Assembly (NCBI GenBank): GCA_003153055.1
Contig: PMBV01000552.1
Location: 390-9,171 of the forward strand
Length of the DNA stretch: 8,782 bases
Source: Myxococcales bacterium
GTDB taxonomy: Bacteria > Myxococcota > Myxococcia > Myxococcales > Myxococcaceae
Direction: 5' to 3'
The notes under the pieces are model-generated. The model was not told where the DNA came from. It saw only the letters and a list, made by a program, of their open reading frames with translations, and ran no database searches. A program made the translations under genes and the position numbers. Shown piece by piece: positions 1-6,576 of this stretch; position 1 is the stretch's first letter, and each line of letters starts with the position of its first letter.

Positions 1-1
1 T

Positions 2-724
2 CAGTACGTCATCGTCTCCGACGAGGAGCTCGAGAAGCTCGAGTTGACGACGTCGCGGGCGATGGACATCACCGAGTTCGTCCCCATTGACACGGTCGAC
101 CCCCTCTACTTCGACAACGGCTACTACCTCGGCCCCGACGACGGCGCCGAGCGAGCCTATCGCCTACTGGCCAAGGCACTCGAGAGCGCCCGCTTCGCCG
201 CGGTGGCCAAGTACACCAACCGTGGCCGTCAGAACCTCATTCTCATCCGACCCCTGAACGGCGCGCTGGTGATGCAGCAGCTCCGCTACGACGATGAGGT
301 GAAGAAGCTGGGCGACATCCCCATTCCCGAGGCCAACGTGACCGACACCGAGCTGGCGCTGGCCAACCAGTTCATCGGGGCCCTGGCCAAGCCTCGCTTC
401 GACATCGCCAACTACCGGGACGAATACCGGGAGCGACTCCGCGACCTCCTCGACAGGAAGGTGAAGGGCGAGACGGTGGAGCTCACGCCCATGGCCGCGC
501 CCCAGGCCAAGGTGGTCGACCTCATGGAGGCGCTCAAGGCGAGCCTGGCGAAGGCCGGCAGCATGGGCTCAGCACCCGTCGCCGCGTCCGCCGTGCCCTT
601 GGCCGTGGCTCCTCCGCCTCCGTCCGAGGAGCGAACCGATCGCATGCCCCCACGCCGAGCGCCACGGTCCGAGGACGTCGCCGCCGAGGCCCCCAAGCGG
701 CCGAAGAAGAGCAAGGGCGGCTGA
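2..724 (+). CDS. ku: Ku protein, DNA end-binding factor of bacterial non-homologous end joining (5' truncated)
   Basis: The frame is open from the left edge, so the N-terminus lies outside the window; 240 residues are visible up to a TGA stop. The visible part matches the bacterial Ku core: it opens with YVIVSDEELEKLE, followed by the strand-loop segment DITEFVPIDTVDPLYFDNGYYL, split here as DITEFVPIDTV and DPLYFDNGYYL, then AVAKYTNRGRQNL and the helical ERLRDLLDRKVKGE end of the core. Bacterial Ku forms a homodimeric ring that threads onto double-strand breaks and recruits the ligase LigD; no ligD is visible here, though it could lie upstream. After the core comes a helix (VVDLMEALKASLA), an Ala/Pro-rich linker and a basic tail ending KRPKKSKGG, resembling the lysine-rich tails known in some Ku proteins. 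A TTG at 44 could be mistaken for a start, but homology continues upstream of it. The gene ends 11 bases before the stop of the convergent gene. Confidence 0.95.
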   Translation, partial: QYVIVSDEELEKLELTTSRAMDITEFVPIDTVDPLYFDNGYYLGPDDGAERAYRLLAKALESARFAAVAKYTNRGRQNLILIRPLNGALVMQQLRYDDEVKKLGDIPIPEANVTDTELALANQFIGALAKPRFDIANYRDEYRERLRDLLDRKVKGETVELTPMAAPQAKVVDLMEALKASLAKAGSMGSAPVAASAVPLAVAPPPPSEERTDRMPPRRAPRSEDVAAEAPKRPKKSKGG

Positions 725-738
725 GGCCTTCGAGGTCA
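722..738. terminator. Weak inverted repeat joining the convergent stops of ku and the tgt fusion
   Basis: TGA (722-724), a GG bulge, CCT (727-729), loop TCG, AGG (733-735) and TCA (736-738) can fold into a short bulged hairpin containing both stop codons. Three of the six pairs follow automatically from two convergent TGA stops, and there is no T-run, so a bidirectional terminator is only a possibility. No better candidate is visible in the 11-base gap. Confidence 0.15.
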
Positions 739-2769
739 GTGCTCCGCGGTTCCGCTTCCCGCCGGAGCCGGAGCCGATGCCCCGCTGGAGGACCCGCCTC
801 TCCATGACTTGAACTGAGGGTGATCGAGTACGGCCTGCTCGATCTCCGCCGTGAGCGGCACCCCATGCGCGGACCGGGCCGACGACCGCCGCCACCTCTG
901 GAGCCAGCGCTCGGCCAGTGGGGAGTAGAGCAGCTCCTGCTTGGTGGCTGCCACGGTCGTCTCCACCCGCGTACCCGTGCTGAGTCCTTGGCCGACGAAG
1001 AACCCAGCCAGCAAGAGCGACACCCGCGTCGGCGTCGCCGAGCTGTAGGTCGCCAAAACCGCGCCGTCGTACCTGGTCCTCGACCGGAGCGCCCGGAAGA
1101 ATCCCACCGACCAGAGCTCGGGGTTCGCCTCGGGAGAGAACGGGTCGAAGAAGCAGAGATCGAAGACCCCGTCGAGCTCCTCCAGGGTCTTCCGCGCGTC
1201 GCCCAGGAGCACCCGCCAGGACAGCGACGGCTCATCCCACCGGTGTGTCGTGAGCAGCTGGTTGGCCGGCCCGGACCACGGGCTCAACCACGGGAACCCC
1301 TCTGGATCCTCGAGGGCGAGCTTCAGCGGCGCGAGGTCAATCTCCAGACTGACGATCTCGAGGTCGCGGACCCGTCGCTGGCCCATGGCTCGAGCACGGG
1401 TGAGCGCGGCCACCGCGTTGGCGCCAGCGCCGAGGCCGACATCGAGAATCCGCAGCGGCTCGTCCTTGGGGATGCTGAGCCGGCGCTCGAGCTCGAGCTG
1501 ATCGACGTAGAGCCGGTTGGCCTCCTCCCACGGCCCGACCGGGTGCATCACCTCTCCGTGACCCTTGTGTCGCACCGCCCGGCTGCCTGATCGCGTCGCC
1601 ACCACCTCGAAGTCTCCCTGGGAGACGCCGGTGGCGCGGGGCAACCGAGAGGGAGGCGTCAGTAAGTCTCTCAGGTGCCGGTACTCCTCCTCCCACCGCC
1701 CCTCCACGATGGCCTCTCGCATCCGCCGCATGAGGGCCGCGTAGTGCCACAGGTTGTGCTCCCCCAAGAGACGGTCGGAGAGGAAATGGTTCCCCTGCGC
1801 CAGGTGGCGGAGATAGCCCCGGGTGTACCGCTGACAGACCGGGCAACCACAGGTCGCGTCGAGCGGCTCGTCAGACAAGCGGTACTCCTGGCGCGTCAGC
1901 CGGAGCTGGCCCTCGAACGTATAGGCGTACTTCTGCTGCGCCATCTTCGACGGAACGATGCAGTCGAACATGTCGATGCCGGCGTGCACCGACTCCACGA
2001 GATCGATGGGCGTGCCGACCCCCATCAGGTAGCGAGGTTTGTCCTCGGGCAGCAACCGGGCCGTGTGGTGGGTCGTGGCGTAGAGCTCCTCGCGCGCCTC
2101 GCCCACCGCCAGGCCACCGATGGCAAAGCCGTCAAACGGGTGCTGGGTGAGAAACCCCGCGCTCTGAGCCCGGAGCTCGTGAAACACCCCGCCCTGCACG
2201 ATGGCGAACAGGGCCTGGCCGGTGGCCTTGGCGTCGCGGGCGGCGAGCGAGCGCAGCGCCCACCGGTGGGTCCGCTCCATGGCATCGCGAGTGACGTCTT
2301 CGGAAGAAGTCGACGGGACGCAGACGTCGAGCACCATCATGATGTCCGAGCCGATGGACTGCTGCGTCGCGATCGAGGTCTCGGGAGAGAGCAGGTGCCG
2401 ATGGTTGTCGTAGGGGCTGCGGAAGCGCGCCCCGTCCTCGGAAATCTCCCGCTCGCCGGGGAGGCTGAAGATCTGGAACCCGCCCGAGTCGGTCAACACC
2501 GCCCCGGTCCACCGCATGAAGTGGTGAATGCCCCCGAAGCGCTCGAAGGCCTCGACCCCGGGCCGGAGCAGCAGATGGTACGTATTCGCGAGGCAGATGG
2601 AGGCCCCGGTCTGGCGGATCTCCTCCATGGTGTGGTTGCGAACGTGGGCGTGGGTCGCCACGGGCATGAAGGTCGGAGTGGGGGTGGCTCCCTGGCGGGT
2701 GTGGAGCACACCGGCCCGGGCGCCGGTCGGAGAGGTGGCGCACAGCTCGAAGCGAATGGGCGGTGACAT
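736..2769 (-). CDS. tgt: tRNA-guanine(34) transglycosylase fused to an MnmC-like methyltransferase domain
   Basis: The 677-residue product has two enzyme domains in one uninterrupted frame. Residues 1 to about 375 are a tRNA-guanine transglycosylase, which swaps guanine-34 for a queuosine precursor. Visible are RFELCATSP at the N-terminus, NTYHL (62-66), TDSGGFQ with the general acid/base Asp94, Asp148 and Cys150, VQGG (191-194), the bacterial-type GGLAVGE (218-224), the presumed nucleophile Asp269 in GIDMFDC, and the zinc site Cys307, Cys309, Cys312 and His338. Residues about 385-612 resemble the MnmC methyltransferase (DUF752) domain: GEVMHP (405-410), the SAM loop LDVGLGAGAN (442-451), GDAR (523-526), FFDPFSPEANPELW (540-553) and ATYSSA. 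MnmC methylates the U34 side chain, so both domains point to the wobble base. The Ser/Gly/Ala-rich C-terminus looks disordered. Start: ATG at 2769 puts RFEL where the family begins. The open frame continues 218 codons upstream, but that part is antisense to the next gene. No clear Shine-Dalgarno is seen. Confidence 0.93.
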   Translation of the reverse strand: MSPPIRFELCATSPTGARAGVLHTRQGATPTPTFMPVATHAHVRNHTMEEIRQTGASICLANTYHLLLRPGVEAFERFGGIHHFMRWTGAVLTDSGGFQIFSLPGEREISEDGARFRSPYDNHRHLLSPETSIATQQSIGSDIMMVLDVCVPSTSSEDVTRDAMERTHRWALRSLAARDAKATGQALFAIVQGGVFHELRAQSAGFLTQHPFDGFAIGGLAVGEAREELYATTHHTARLLPEDKPRYLMGVGTPIDLVESVHAGIDMFDCIVPSKMAQQKYAYTFEGQLRLTRQEYRLSDEPLDATCGCPVCQRYTRGYLRHLAQGNHFLSDRLLGEHNLWHYAALMRRMREAIVEGRWEEEYRHLRDLLTPPSRLPRATGVSQGDFEVVATRSGSRAVRHKGHGEVMHPVGPWEEANRLYVDQLELERRLSIPKDEPLRILDVGLGAGANAVAALTRARAMGQRRVRDLEIVSLEIDLAPLKLALEDPEGFPWLSPWSGPANQLLTTHRWDEPSLSWRVLLGDARKTLEELDGVFDLCFFDPFSPEANPELWSVGFFRALRSRTRYDGAVLATYSSATPTRVSLLLAGFFVGQGLSTGTRVETTVAATKQELLYSPLAERWLQRWRRSSARSAHGVPLTAEIEQAVLDHPQFKSWRGGSSSGASAPAPAGSGTAEH

Positions 2770-2825
2770 CGAGCGGCCGCTTGAAGCACCAAAACGCCCC
2801 GCGAGTCGAGACCCTTGAGCGCGCC

Positions 2826-2852
2826 GTTTCTTCGGAAACCCCCGGAATCGGG
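2826..2852. other. Two tandem small hairpins in the divergent gap, the first with a C(UUCG)G tetraloop
   Basis: GTTTC (2826-2830), TTCG loop, GAAAC (2835-2839) forms a perfect 5-bp stem closed by C-G around UUCG, a tetraloop known to be exceptionally stable in RNA when read on the plus strand. One base later CCCG (2841-2844), GAAT, CGGG (2849-2852) forms a 4-bp stem. They lie 41-67 bases upstream of the coiled-coil gene start and would be in its 5' leader if transcription starts upstream of them. The transcription start is not known; both could be chance. Confidence 0.3.
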
Positions 2853-2878
2853 AGTACGCTGCCTTGGGCGATCCCTCG

Positions 2879-2884
2879 AAGGAG
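2879..2884 (+). promoter_or_regulatory. Shine-Dalgarno site AAGGAG that fixes the coiled-coil gene start
   Basis: AAGGAG is followed by 8 bases and then ATG at 2893, which is ideal spacing. It favours 2893 over an in-frame ATG at 2815, which would add 26 residues and overlap the hairpins. Confidence 0.75.
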
Positions 2885-2892
2885 CAGGCGCG

Positions 2893-4704
2893 ATGGCACG
2901 ACAGCGAGCGGACCTGACCAGCCGGGGCCACGGCGCCGATGGGTGGGACGCCGGGCTCCACGCGGAGAGCGACCAAGGCCCCATCGACGTCGGCCTGGCG
3001 GTCGACCCTCGCATCCTCGGCGTGGTCATCGACGCCCCAGGCTTCGGCGTGGTGAAGGTGGCCCTCGAGGTAGCCGACGACGGGCGAACCCACCTGGCGC
3101 AGGCGACCCGACGCTTGGCCGACGGCGCCGATGCCCCCATCGCCACCGACGAGACCCGGGCCATGCGCCTCGAGGGGCAGGTGCTGGGGCTCTCGTCCAG
3201 AGCACAGATCCTCACCTCCGAGCGGGACGAGGCGAGGGACCGGGCCGCCGTCATCATGGAGGAGCGCCGGGCCTTCGAGGAGCGGGTGGCCATGCGCGAG
3301 GCCCAGGCAAAGAGCGAGCACGAGCGCCTCTCGGCGCAGCTCGAGCTCGAGCGCGATCAGCGACTCGTGGCCTTGGGTGAGCGAGAGAAGGCCAAGGCCG
3401 AGCTCGATCGCGCCAAGGAGCAACTCGACGCCGGCTCGGCGACCCTGATGCGAGAGCTCACCCTCGCCCAGTCAGCGCGAGAAACCGCCGAGGCCGAGCG
3501 CTCCAGTCTCTCCGAGGAGCTCTCACAGGTGTCCTCGCGGCTCAAAGCGCGGGGCGAGGAGCTCACGGCCCTCGAGGCGGCTCGCGACCTGCGCGATGAC
3601 GAGCTCGAGGCCGCCGGGGCCGAGCACGGCCGGCTGCGACGACGGGCGGAGGCCGCCGAGCAGGAGGCCGAGGCAACCACGAGCGAGCTCGCCCGCGCCC
3701 GGGAAGCCCTCGAGTCCTTGGAGCGCCGGGCCACCGACGCCGAGCGCGCCGCCGAGACCGCCGCGCAGGGAGCGACCTCGACCGCCGACGAGCTGACTCG
3801 AGCGCACACCAGCGCCGCCCGCCTCGAGGTCGAGAAGTCCGGTCTCGAGGCACAGGTCTCGACCCTCGAGGCCGAGAAGGCCGCCACGGAGAGTCAGCGG
3901 GCGGTGCTCGACGGCGAGAAGAAGGCGCTGGAAGACGTGAAGGCCGCGCTCGAGAAGAAGGCGAAGACGCTCGAGGTCGAGTTGCTGGGGCTCCAGAATC
4001 GTCACGACGCCCTCGTCGCGGCGCAGACCGGCGCGGCCAGCGCCAAGGGCGAGCTCCAGCGGCTCCTCGAGGAGGCCAAGGCTTCCTCCACGGGCTTCGA
4101 GGCGGCCCTCGCGGGGGAGCGCCAGGAGACCGAAGAGGCCCGGGAGCTCGCTCGCAAGCTCAAGCTCCAGCTCGACCGAGCCGTCACCGAGCGCGACGAG
4201 GCGCGGAGCCTCGCCCGGCAACTCCATGGCAAGGTGGCCCCGGTCGTCGAGCTCGAGAAGGAGAGCCAGGAGCTCCGCGCGGCGCTCGATCAGGAGCGCC
4301 TCAACCTGAGCAGCGAGCGAGCCAGGCTCTCGATGCAGATCGAGAACCTCGGACGCCAGCTCGACCAGGAACGAGCGGCGCGCGCCAAGGCGCTGGTCGA
4401 GCGAGACGAGTACCGCGACCGCTTCAAGGTGCTGATGGCGGCTCCACGGGAAGAGAAGGCCTTGGGCGACAAGCCCGAGAGCACCCGCCCCTACCGGGTT
4501 CCCTCGGGGGTCAGCAGCTCGCCTCCGCAGCCCAACCCCAAGCGCCCGGCCCCACCACCCTCGACGGTGCCCACCACCGACGGGCCGGCCAAGGTTCCCA
4601 CGGAGCCCGTCACGCCAGTCCAGAGGATTCCGTCGACCAACCTGAACCAGCTCAAGACCGACCCCCACCTCGCCAACCCTCTCCCACCGCGCAAGAAGCC
4701 GTAG
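2893..4704 (+). CDS. Large cytoplasmic coiled-coil protein with a proline-rich tail, function unknown
   Basis: I do not recognise a named family. The 603-residue product has three parts. Residues 1 to about 90 are mixed in composition, with a hydrophobic alternating stretch (about 31-60, including ILGVVIDAPGFGVVKVALEV) that could form a small beta domain. Residues about 92-515 are almost continuous Glu/Ala/Arg/Lys/Leu-rich sequence with leucine-spaced heptads, a long coiled coil. Residues about 525-603 are Pro/Ser/Thr-rich, end PLPPRKKP, and are probably disordered. No signal peptide, membrane segment or cysteine is visible, so a cytoplasmic scaffold or filament-like role is plausible. Comparable designs include polarity, motility and chromosome-organising proteins, but nothing identifies this as one of them. 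The start is chosen from the AAGGAG site. It diverges from the tgt fusion and is probably co-transcribed with the dehydrogenase 15 bases downstream. Confidence 0.88.
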   Translation: MARQRADLTSRGHGADGWDAGLHAESDQGPIDVGLAVDPRILGVVIDAPGFGVVKVALEVADDGRTHLAQATRRLADGADAPIATDETRAMRLEGQVLGLSSRAQILTSERDEARDRAAVIMEERRAFEERVAMREAQAKSEHERLSAQLELERDQRLVALGEREKAKAELDRAKEQLDAGSATLMRELTLAQSARETAEAERSSLSEELSQVSSRLKARGEELTALEAARDLRDDELEAAGAEHGRLRRRAEAAEQEAEATTSELARAREALESLERRATDAERAAETAAQGATSTADELTRAHTSAARLEVEKSGLEAQVSTLEAEKAATESQRAVLDGEKKALEDVKAALEKKAKTLEVELLGLQNRHDALVAAQTGAASAKGELQRLLEEAKASSTGFEAALAGERQETEEARELARKLKLQLDRAVTERDEARSLARQLHGKVAPVVELEKESQELRAALDQERLNLSSERARLSMQIENLGRQLDQERAARAKALVERDEYRDRFKVLMAAPREEKALGDKPESTRPYRVPSGVSSSPPQPNPKRPAPPPSTVPTTDGPAKVPTEPVTPVQRIPSTNLNQLKTDPHLANPLPPRKKP

Positions 4705-4719
4705 TCGTCGCTCCACCAC

Positions 4720-5538
4720 ATGACAGTCACCGATCTTTCACAGCAGCGCGGCGTCTTCTCGAGCCGCTACGGGCCCTGGGCGGTCATCGCCGGCGCCTCC
4801 GAGGGTCTGGGAGCCGCCTTCGCCCGCGCCTTGGCCGCGGATGGCCTCAACCTCCTCCTGGTCGCCCGCCGGCCCCAGCTCCTCGACGAGCTCAAGGCCT
4901 CCTTGACACACCAGCACCAGGTCGAGGTGCGCACGGCGCCGGCCGACCTCGGCTCGCTCGATGGCGTTCGCCAAGTCACCGAGGCTGCCACGGGGCTGGA
5001 GGTCGGCCTCTTCGTCTACAACGCCGCCTGGTCACCCATCGGGCGCTTCGTCGAGCAGTCGGTCGACGACAACCTCCGGGCCATCGACGTGAACGTCCGG
5101 GCGCCGACCGCGCTGGCACACCACTTTGCCCAACCCATGGCGCGCCGGGGCCGGGGCGGCATCATCCTCCTCTCGTCGCTCACGGCGTTTCAGGGCTCTC
5201 CCTTCGTCGCCACGTACGGCGCGACCAAGGCCTACAACCTGGCGCTCGGCGAGGCGCTGTGGTTCGAGCTCAAGGATCAAGGCGTCGACGTGCTGGCGGC
5301 CTGCCCAGGCGTCACCAGGACCCCGGGGCTGCTCAAAGCCTCGCCCCAGGGCGGTCCGGGAATGCTGGAGCCCGAGCAGGTGGCGCGCGAGGCGTTGGCC
5401 GCCCTTGGCCGGCGCCCCATCAACGTGCCGGGCGTCTTCAACCGAACGGTGTCCTTCGTCCTGCGCCACTTCATGCCCCGAAGCGCCACCGTCAGCCTGA
5501 TGGGGAGCCAGACGAAGAAGCTCCTCGTCCGCCGCTGA
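4720..5538 (+). CDS. Short-chain dehydrogenase/reductase (SDR), NAD(P)-dependent
   Basis: The 272-residue product is a typical single-domain classical SDR, a Rossmann-fold oxidoreductase acting on hydroxyl or carbonyl groups with NAD(P)H. Visible are the cofactor loop GASEGLG (25-31), an Asn-Ala-Ala element (101-103) in place of the usual NNAG, Asn125 in DVNV, and the catalytic Ser153, Tyr166 and Lys170 (YGATK) at canonical spacing. The PG motif after the last Rossmann strand (ACPGVTRTPG) is present. ARRP after the second strand (49-52) places arginines where NADP-preferring enzymes often have them, so NADPH is the likelier cofactor. The C-terminal part, with VSFVLRHFMPRS, is the substrate-side region and does not reveal the substrate. 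The ATG start lies 15 bases after the coiled-coil stop and has no obvious ribosome binding site, which suggests translation coupled to the upstream gene. It converges on the exporter gene with a 6-base gap. Confidence 0.93.
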   Translation: MTVTDLSQQRGVFSSRYGPWAVIAGASEGLGAAFARALAADGLNLLLVARRPQLLDELKASLTHQHQVEVRTAPADLGSLDGVRQVTEAATGLEVGLFVYNAAWSPIGRFVEQSVDDNLRAIDVNVRAPTALAHHFAQPMARRGRGGIILLSSLTAFQGSPFVATYGATKAYNLALGEALWFELKDQGVDVLAACPGVTRTPGLLKASPQGGPGMLEPEQVAREALAALGRRPINVPGVFNRTVSFVLRHFMPRSATVSLMGSQTKKLLVRR

Positions 5539-5549
5539 GCCGCGTCAGC
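5534..5549. terminator. Inverted repeat spanning the convergent stops of the SDR and exporter genes
   Basis: GCTGA (5534-5538), a 6-base spacer GCCGCG, and TCAGC (5545-5549) are perfectly complementary. Each arm contains a stop codon, so three of the five pairs are automatic. There is no T-run on either side. It is the only candidate for transcription separation in a gap of 6 bases, and the evidence is weak. Confidence 0.2.
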
Positions 5550-6441
5550 TTGCGCGCCGCGCCAGCACCACCAGGAGCGTCGCGGCGATGATGAGGGCCA
5601 CGGCCACCACGGTCTCGAGGCCCACCCGCTCACCGCCGAGAGCCGCTCCCAGGGCGACCGCGACCGCCGGGTTCACGTACGAGTAGCTGGTCGCCACCGC
5701 GGGCCGGGTGTGCCGAAGCAAGTACGTGTACGCCGTGTAGCCGAACAGCGAGCCGAACACCGCGAGGTAGGCCCAGGCGAGCATCGAGCGCACCGGCGGC
5801 GAGCTGGGAACCGCCTCGCCGAGGAGCGCGCTCACCAGCGCCATCACCGCGCCTCCCGTCACCATCTGCGTCGCCGCCGACATCAGCCCCTTGGCCAGCG
5901 GGAGCCGCCGGGCCAAGAGCGATCCGACCGCCCAGCTCACCGGAGCGACGAGCAACAGCAGCGCCGAGAGCGGCTCGGCACGAACCTCACCGCCCAATCC
6001 CAACACCCCGACGCCGACGAAGCCGAGGGTCAGCGCGAACCATTCCCGGGAGCTCGTGCGCTCGCCGAACAGGGGCCCCAGCGCGGCGAACCCCAAGGGC
6101 ATGGTCCCGCAGACCACCGCCGCCACCCCCGACGAGATGTGGCGCTCGGCCAGGGCGACGGTCCCATTGCCCAAGGCGAACATCAGGGTCCCCACCGGCA
6201 CCGCCCACAGCCACTCTCGCCACGAAGGCCACGGCGCGCCCCTCACCCGCAAGACCCCGAGGAGAACGAGGCCGGCGACCACGAAGCGGGAGCTGGCCAT
6301 GAAGAAGGGAGGGATCCCCTCGACCGCCACTCGCATGGCCAGGTAGGTCGAACCCCAGATGAGGTACACCGAGGCGAGCGCGGGGATGACCCAGCGAGCG
6401 TCGGAGACACGAGCACGTGACGGGCTGAGGCTGGCGTCCAT
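5545..6441 (-). CDS. EamA/DMT-family inner-membrane exporter, YedA-like
   Basis: The 298-residue product has about ten hydrophobic segments in two repeated EamA halves (about 17-147 and 158-294), the normal layout and length of drug/metabolite transporters. WGSTYLAMR in the first helix, PPFFMASSRF, the LGNGTVALAERHI region, the paired GER loops (GPLFGERTS and GGERVG) and YSYVNPAVAVALG near the end closely follow the YedA branch, whose members are proton-driven or facilitative exporters of amino acids or small metabolites; the cargo cannot be read from sequence. The chosen ATG at 6441 places the first helix about 16 residues in. The frame is open 38 codons further, but that extension is polar, contains several cysteines and would run through the regulatory gap. 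No clear Shine-Dalgarno is seen. It is divergent from a MocR regulator, which probably controls it. Confidence 0.93.
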   Translation of the reverse strand: MDASLSPSRARVSDARWVIPALASVYLIWGSTYLAMRVAVEGIPPFFMASSRFVVAGLVLLGVLRVRGAPWPSWREWLWAVPVGTLMFALGNGTVALAERHISSGVAAVVCGTMPLGFAALGPLFGERTSSREWFALTLGFVGVGVLGLGGEVRAEPLSALLLLVAPVSWAVGSLLARRLPLAKGLMSAATQMVTGGAVMALVSALLGEAVPSSPPVRSMLAWAYLAVFGSLFGYTAYTYLLRHTRPAVATSYSYVNPAVAVALGAALGGERVGLETVVAVALIIAATLLVVLARRAS

Positions 6442-6469
6442 TGAGCGAATGGTGACGCGTATCAGCTCG

Positions 6470-6510
6470 CCAGCACAGATGCACGAGTGCCCGGCGGCGA
6501 CCAGCACAGA
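6470..6510 (+). repeat. Direct repeat CCAGCACAGA, two copies 31 bases apart
   Basis: Identical 10-base copies lie at 6470-6479 and 6501-6510, with start-to-start spacing of 31 bases, close to three helical turns, so both would face the same side of the DNA. They sit just upstream of the exporter start in the divergent gap. Each contains GCACAG, which differs by one base from the GTACAG arms nearer the regulator. Binding by the adjacent MocR protein is inferred. Confidence 0.45.
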
Positions 6511-6542
6511 GGCCTCGGTGTTCTGGAGCGGACCGCGGCCAT

Positions 6543-6576
6543 CTGTACCGGTCAACGCATACGAAGAGCAGTACAG
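6543..6576. promoter_or_regulatory. Inverted repeat CTGTAC/GTACAG, candidate MocR operator
   Basis: CTGTAC (6543-6548) and GTACAG (6571-6576) are perfectly complementary arms with starts 28 bases apart. The right arm ends 8 bases before the regulator ATG. MocR proteins are dimers or domain-swapped dimers that usually bind paired sites in the gap shared with a divergently transcribed target, and the location fits autoregulation. No binding data are available here. Confidence 0.45.

Noticed and set aside
741..768. GCTCCG/CGGAGC inverted repeat just past the Ku stop
   Set aside because: The 6-bp arms with a 16-base loop lie in the low-complexity Ser/Gly/Ala codons at the end of the tgt fusion, and no T-run follows; expected by chance at this GC content.
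1675..2766. 363-codon plus-strand open frame opposite tgt
   Set aside because: It is a shadow of the strongly conserved Tgt coding strand, with low-complexity Arg/Gly/Val composition and no motif.
2834..2860. GGAAAC followed about 16 bases later by TACGCT, resembling an ECF-sigma promoter
   Set aside because: GGAAAC is one arm of the hairpin and the -10 side does not match a known ECF pattern well enough to call.
2770..3423. In-frame 218-codon N-terminal extension of the tgt fusion
   Set aside because: It is antisense to the coiled-coil gene, which has a strong ribosome binding site. The sequence has no Tgt homology, and the family start fits ATG at 2769.
2893..4500. Recurrent GAGCTCGAG-like words suggesting DNA repeats
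   Set aside because: They are Glu-Leu-Glu codons of the coiled coil scattered irregularly, not a tandem or dispersed repeat element.
3523..4719. 398-codon open frame opposite the coiled-coil gene
   Set aside because: Its Leu/Gly/Arg-rich product is what the complement of Glu/Ala/Lys codons gives in GC-rich DNA; no domain is recognisable.
5710..6420. 236-codon plus-strand frame opposite the exporter
   Set aside because: It is His/Arg/Gln-rich antisense of transmembrane codons; the minus strand has clear EamA motifs.
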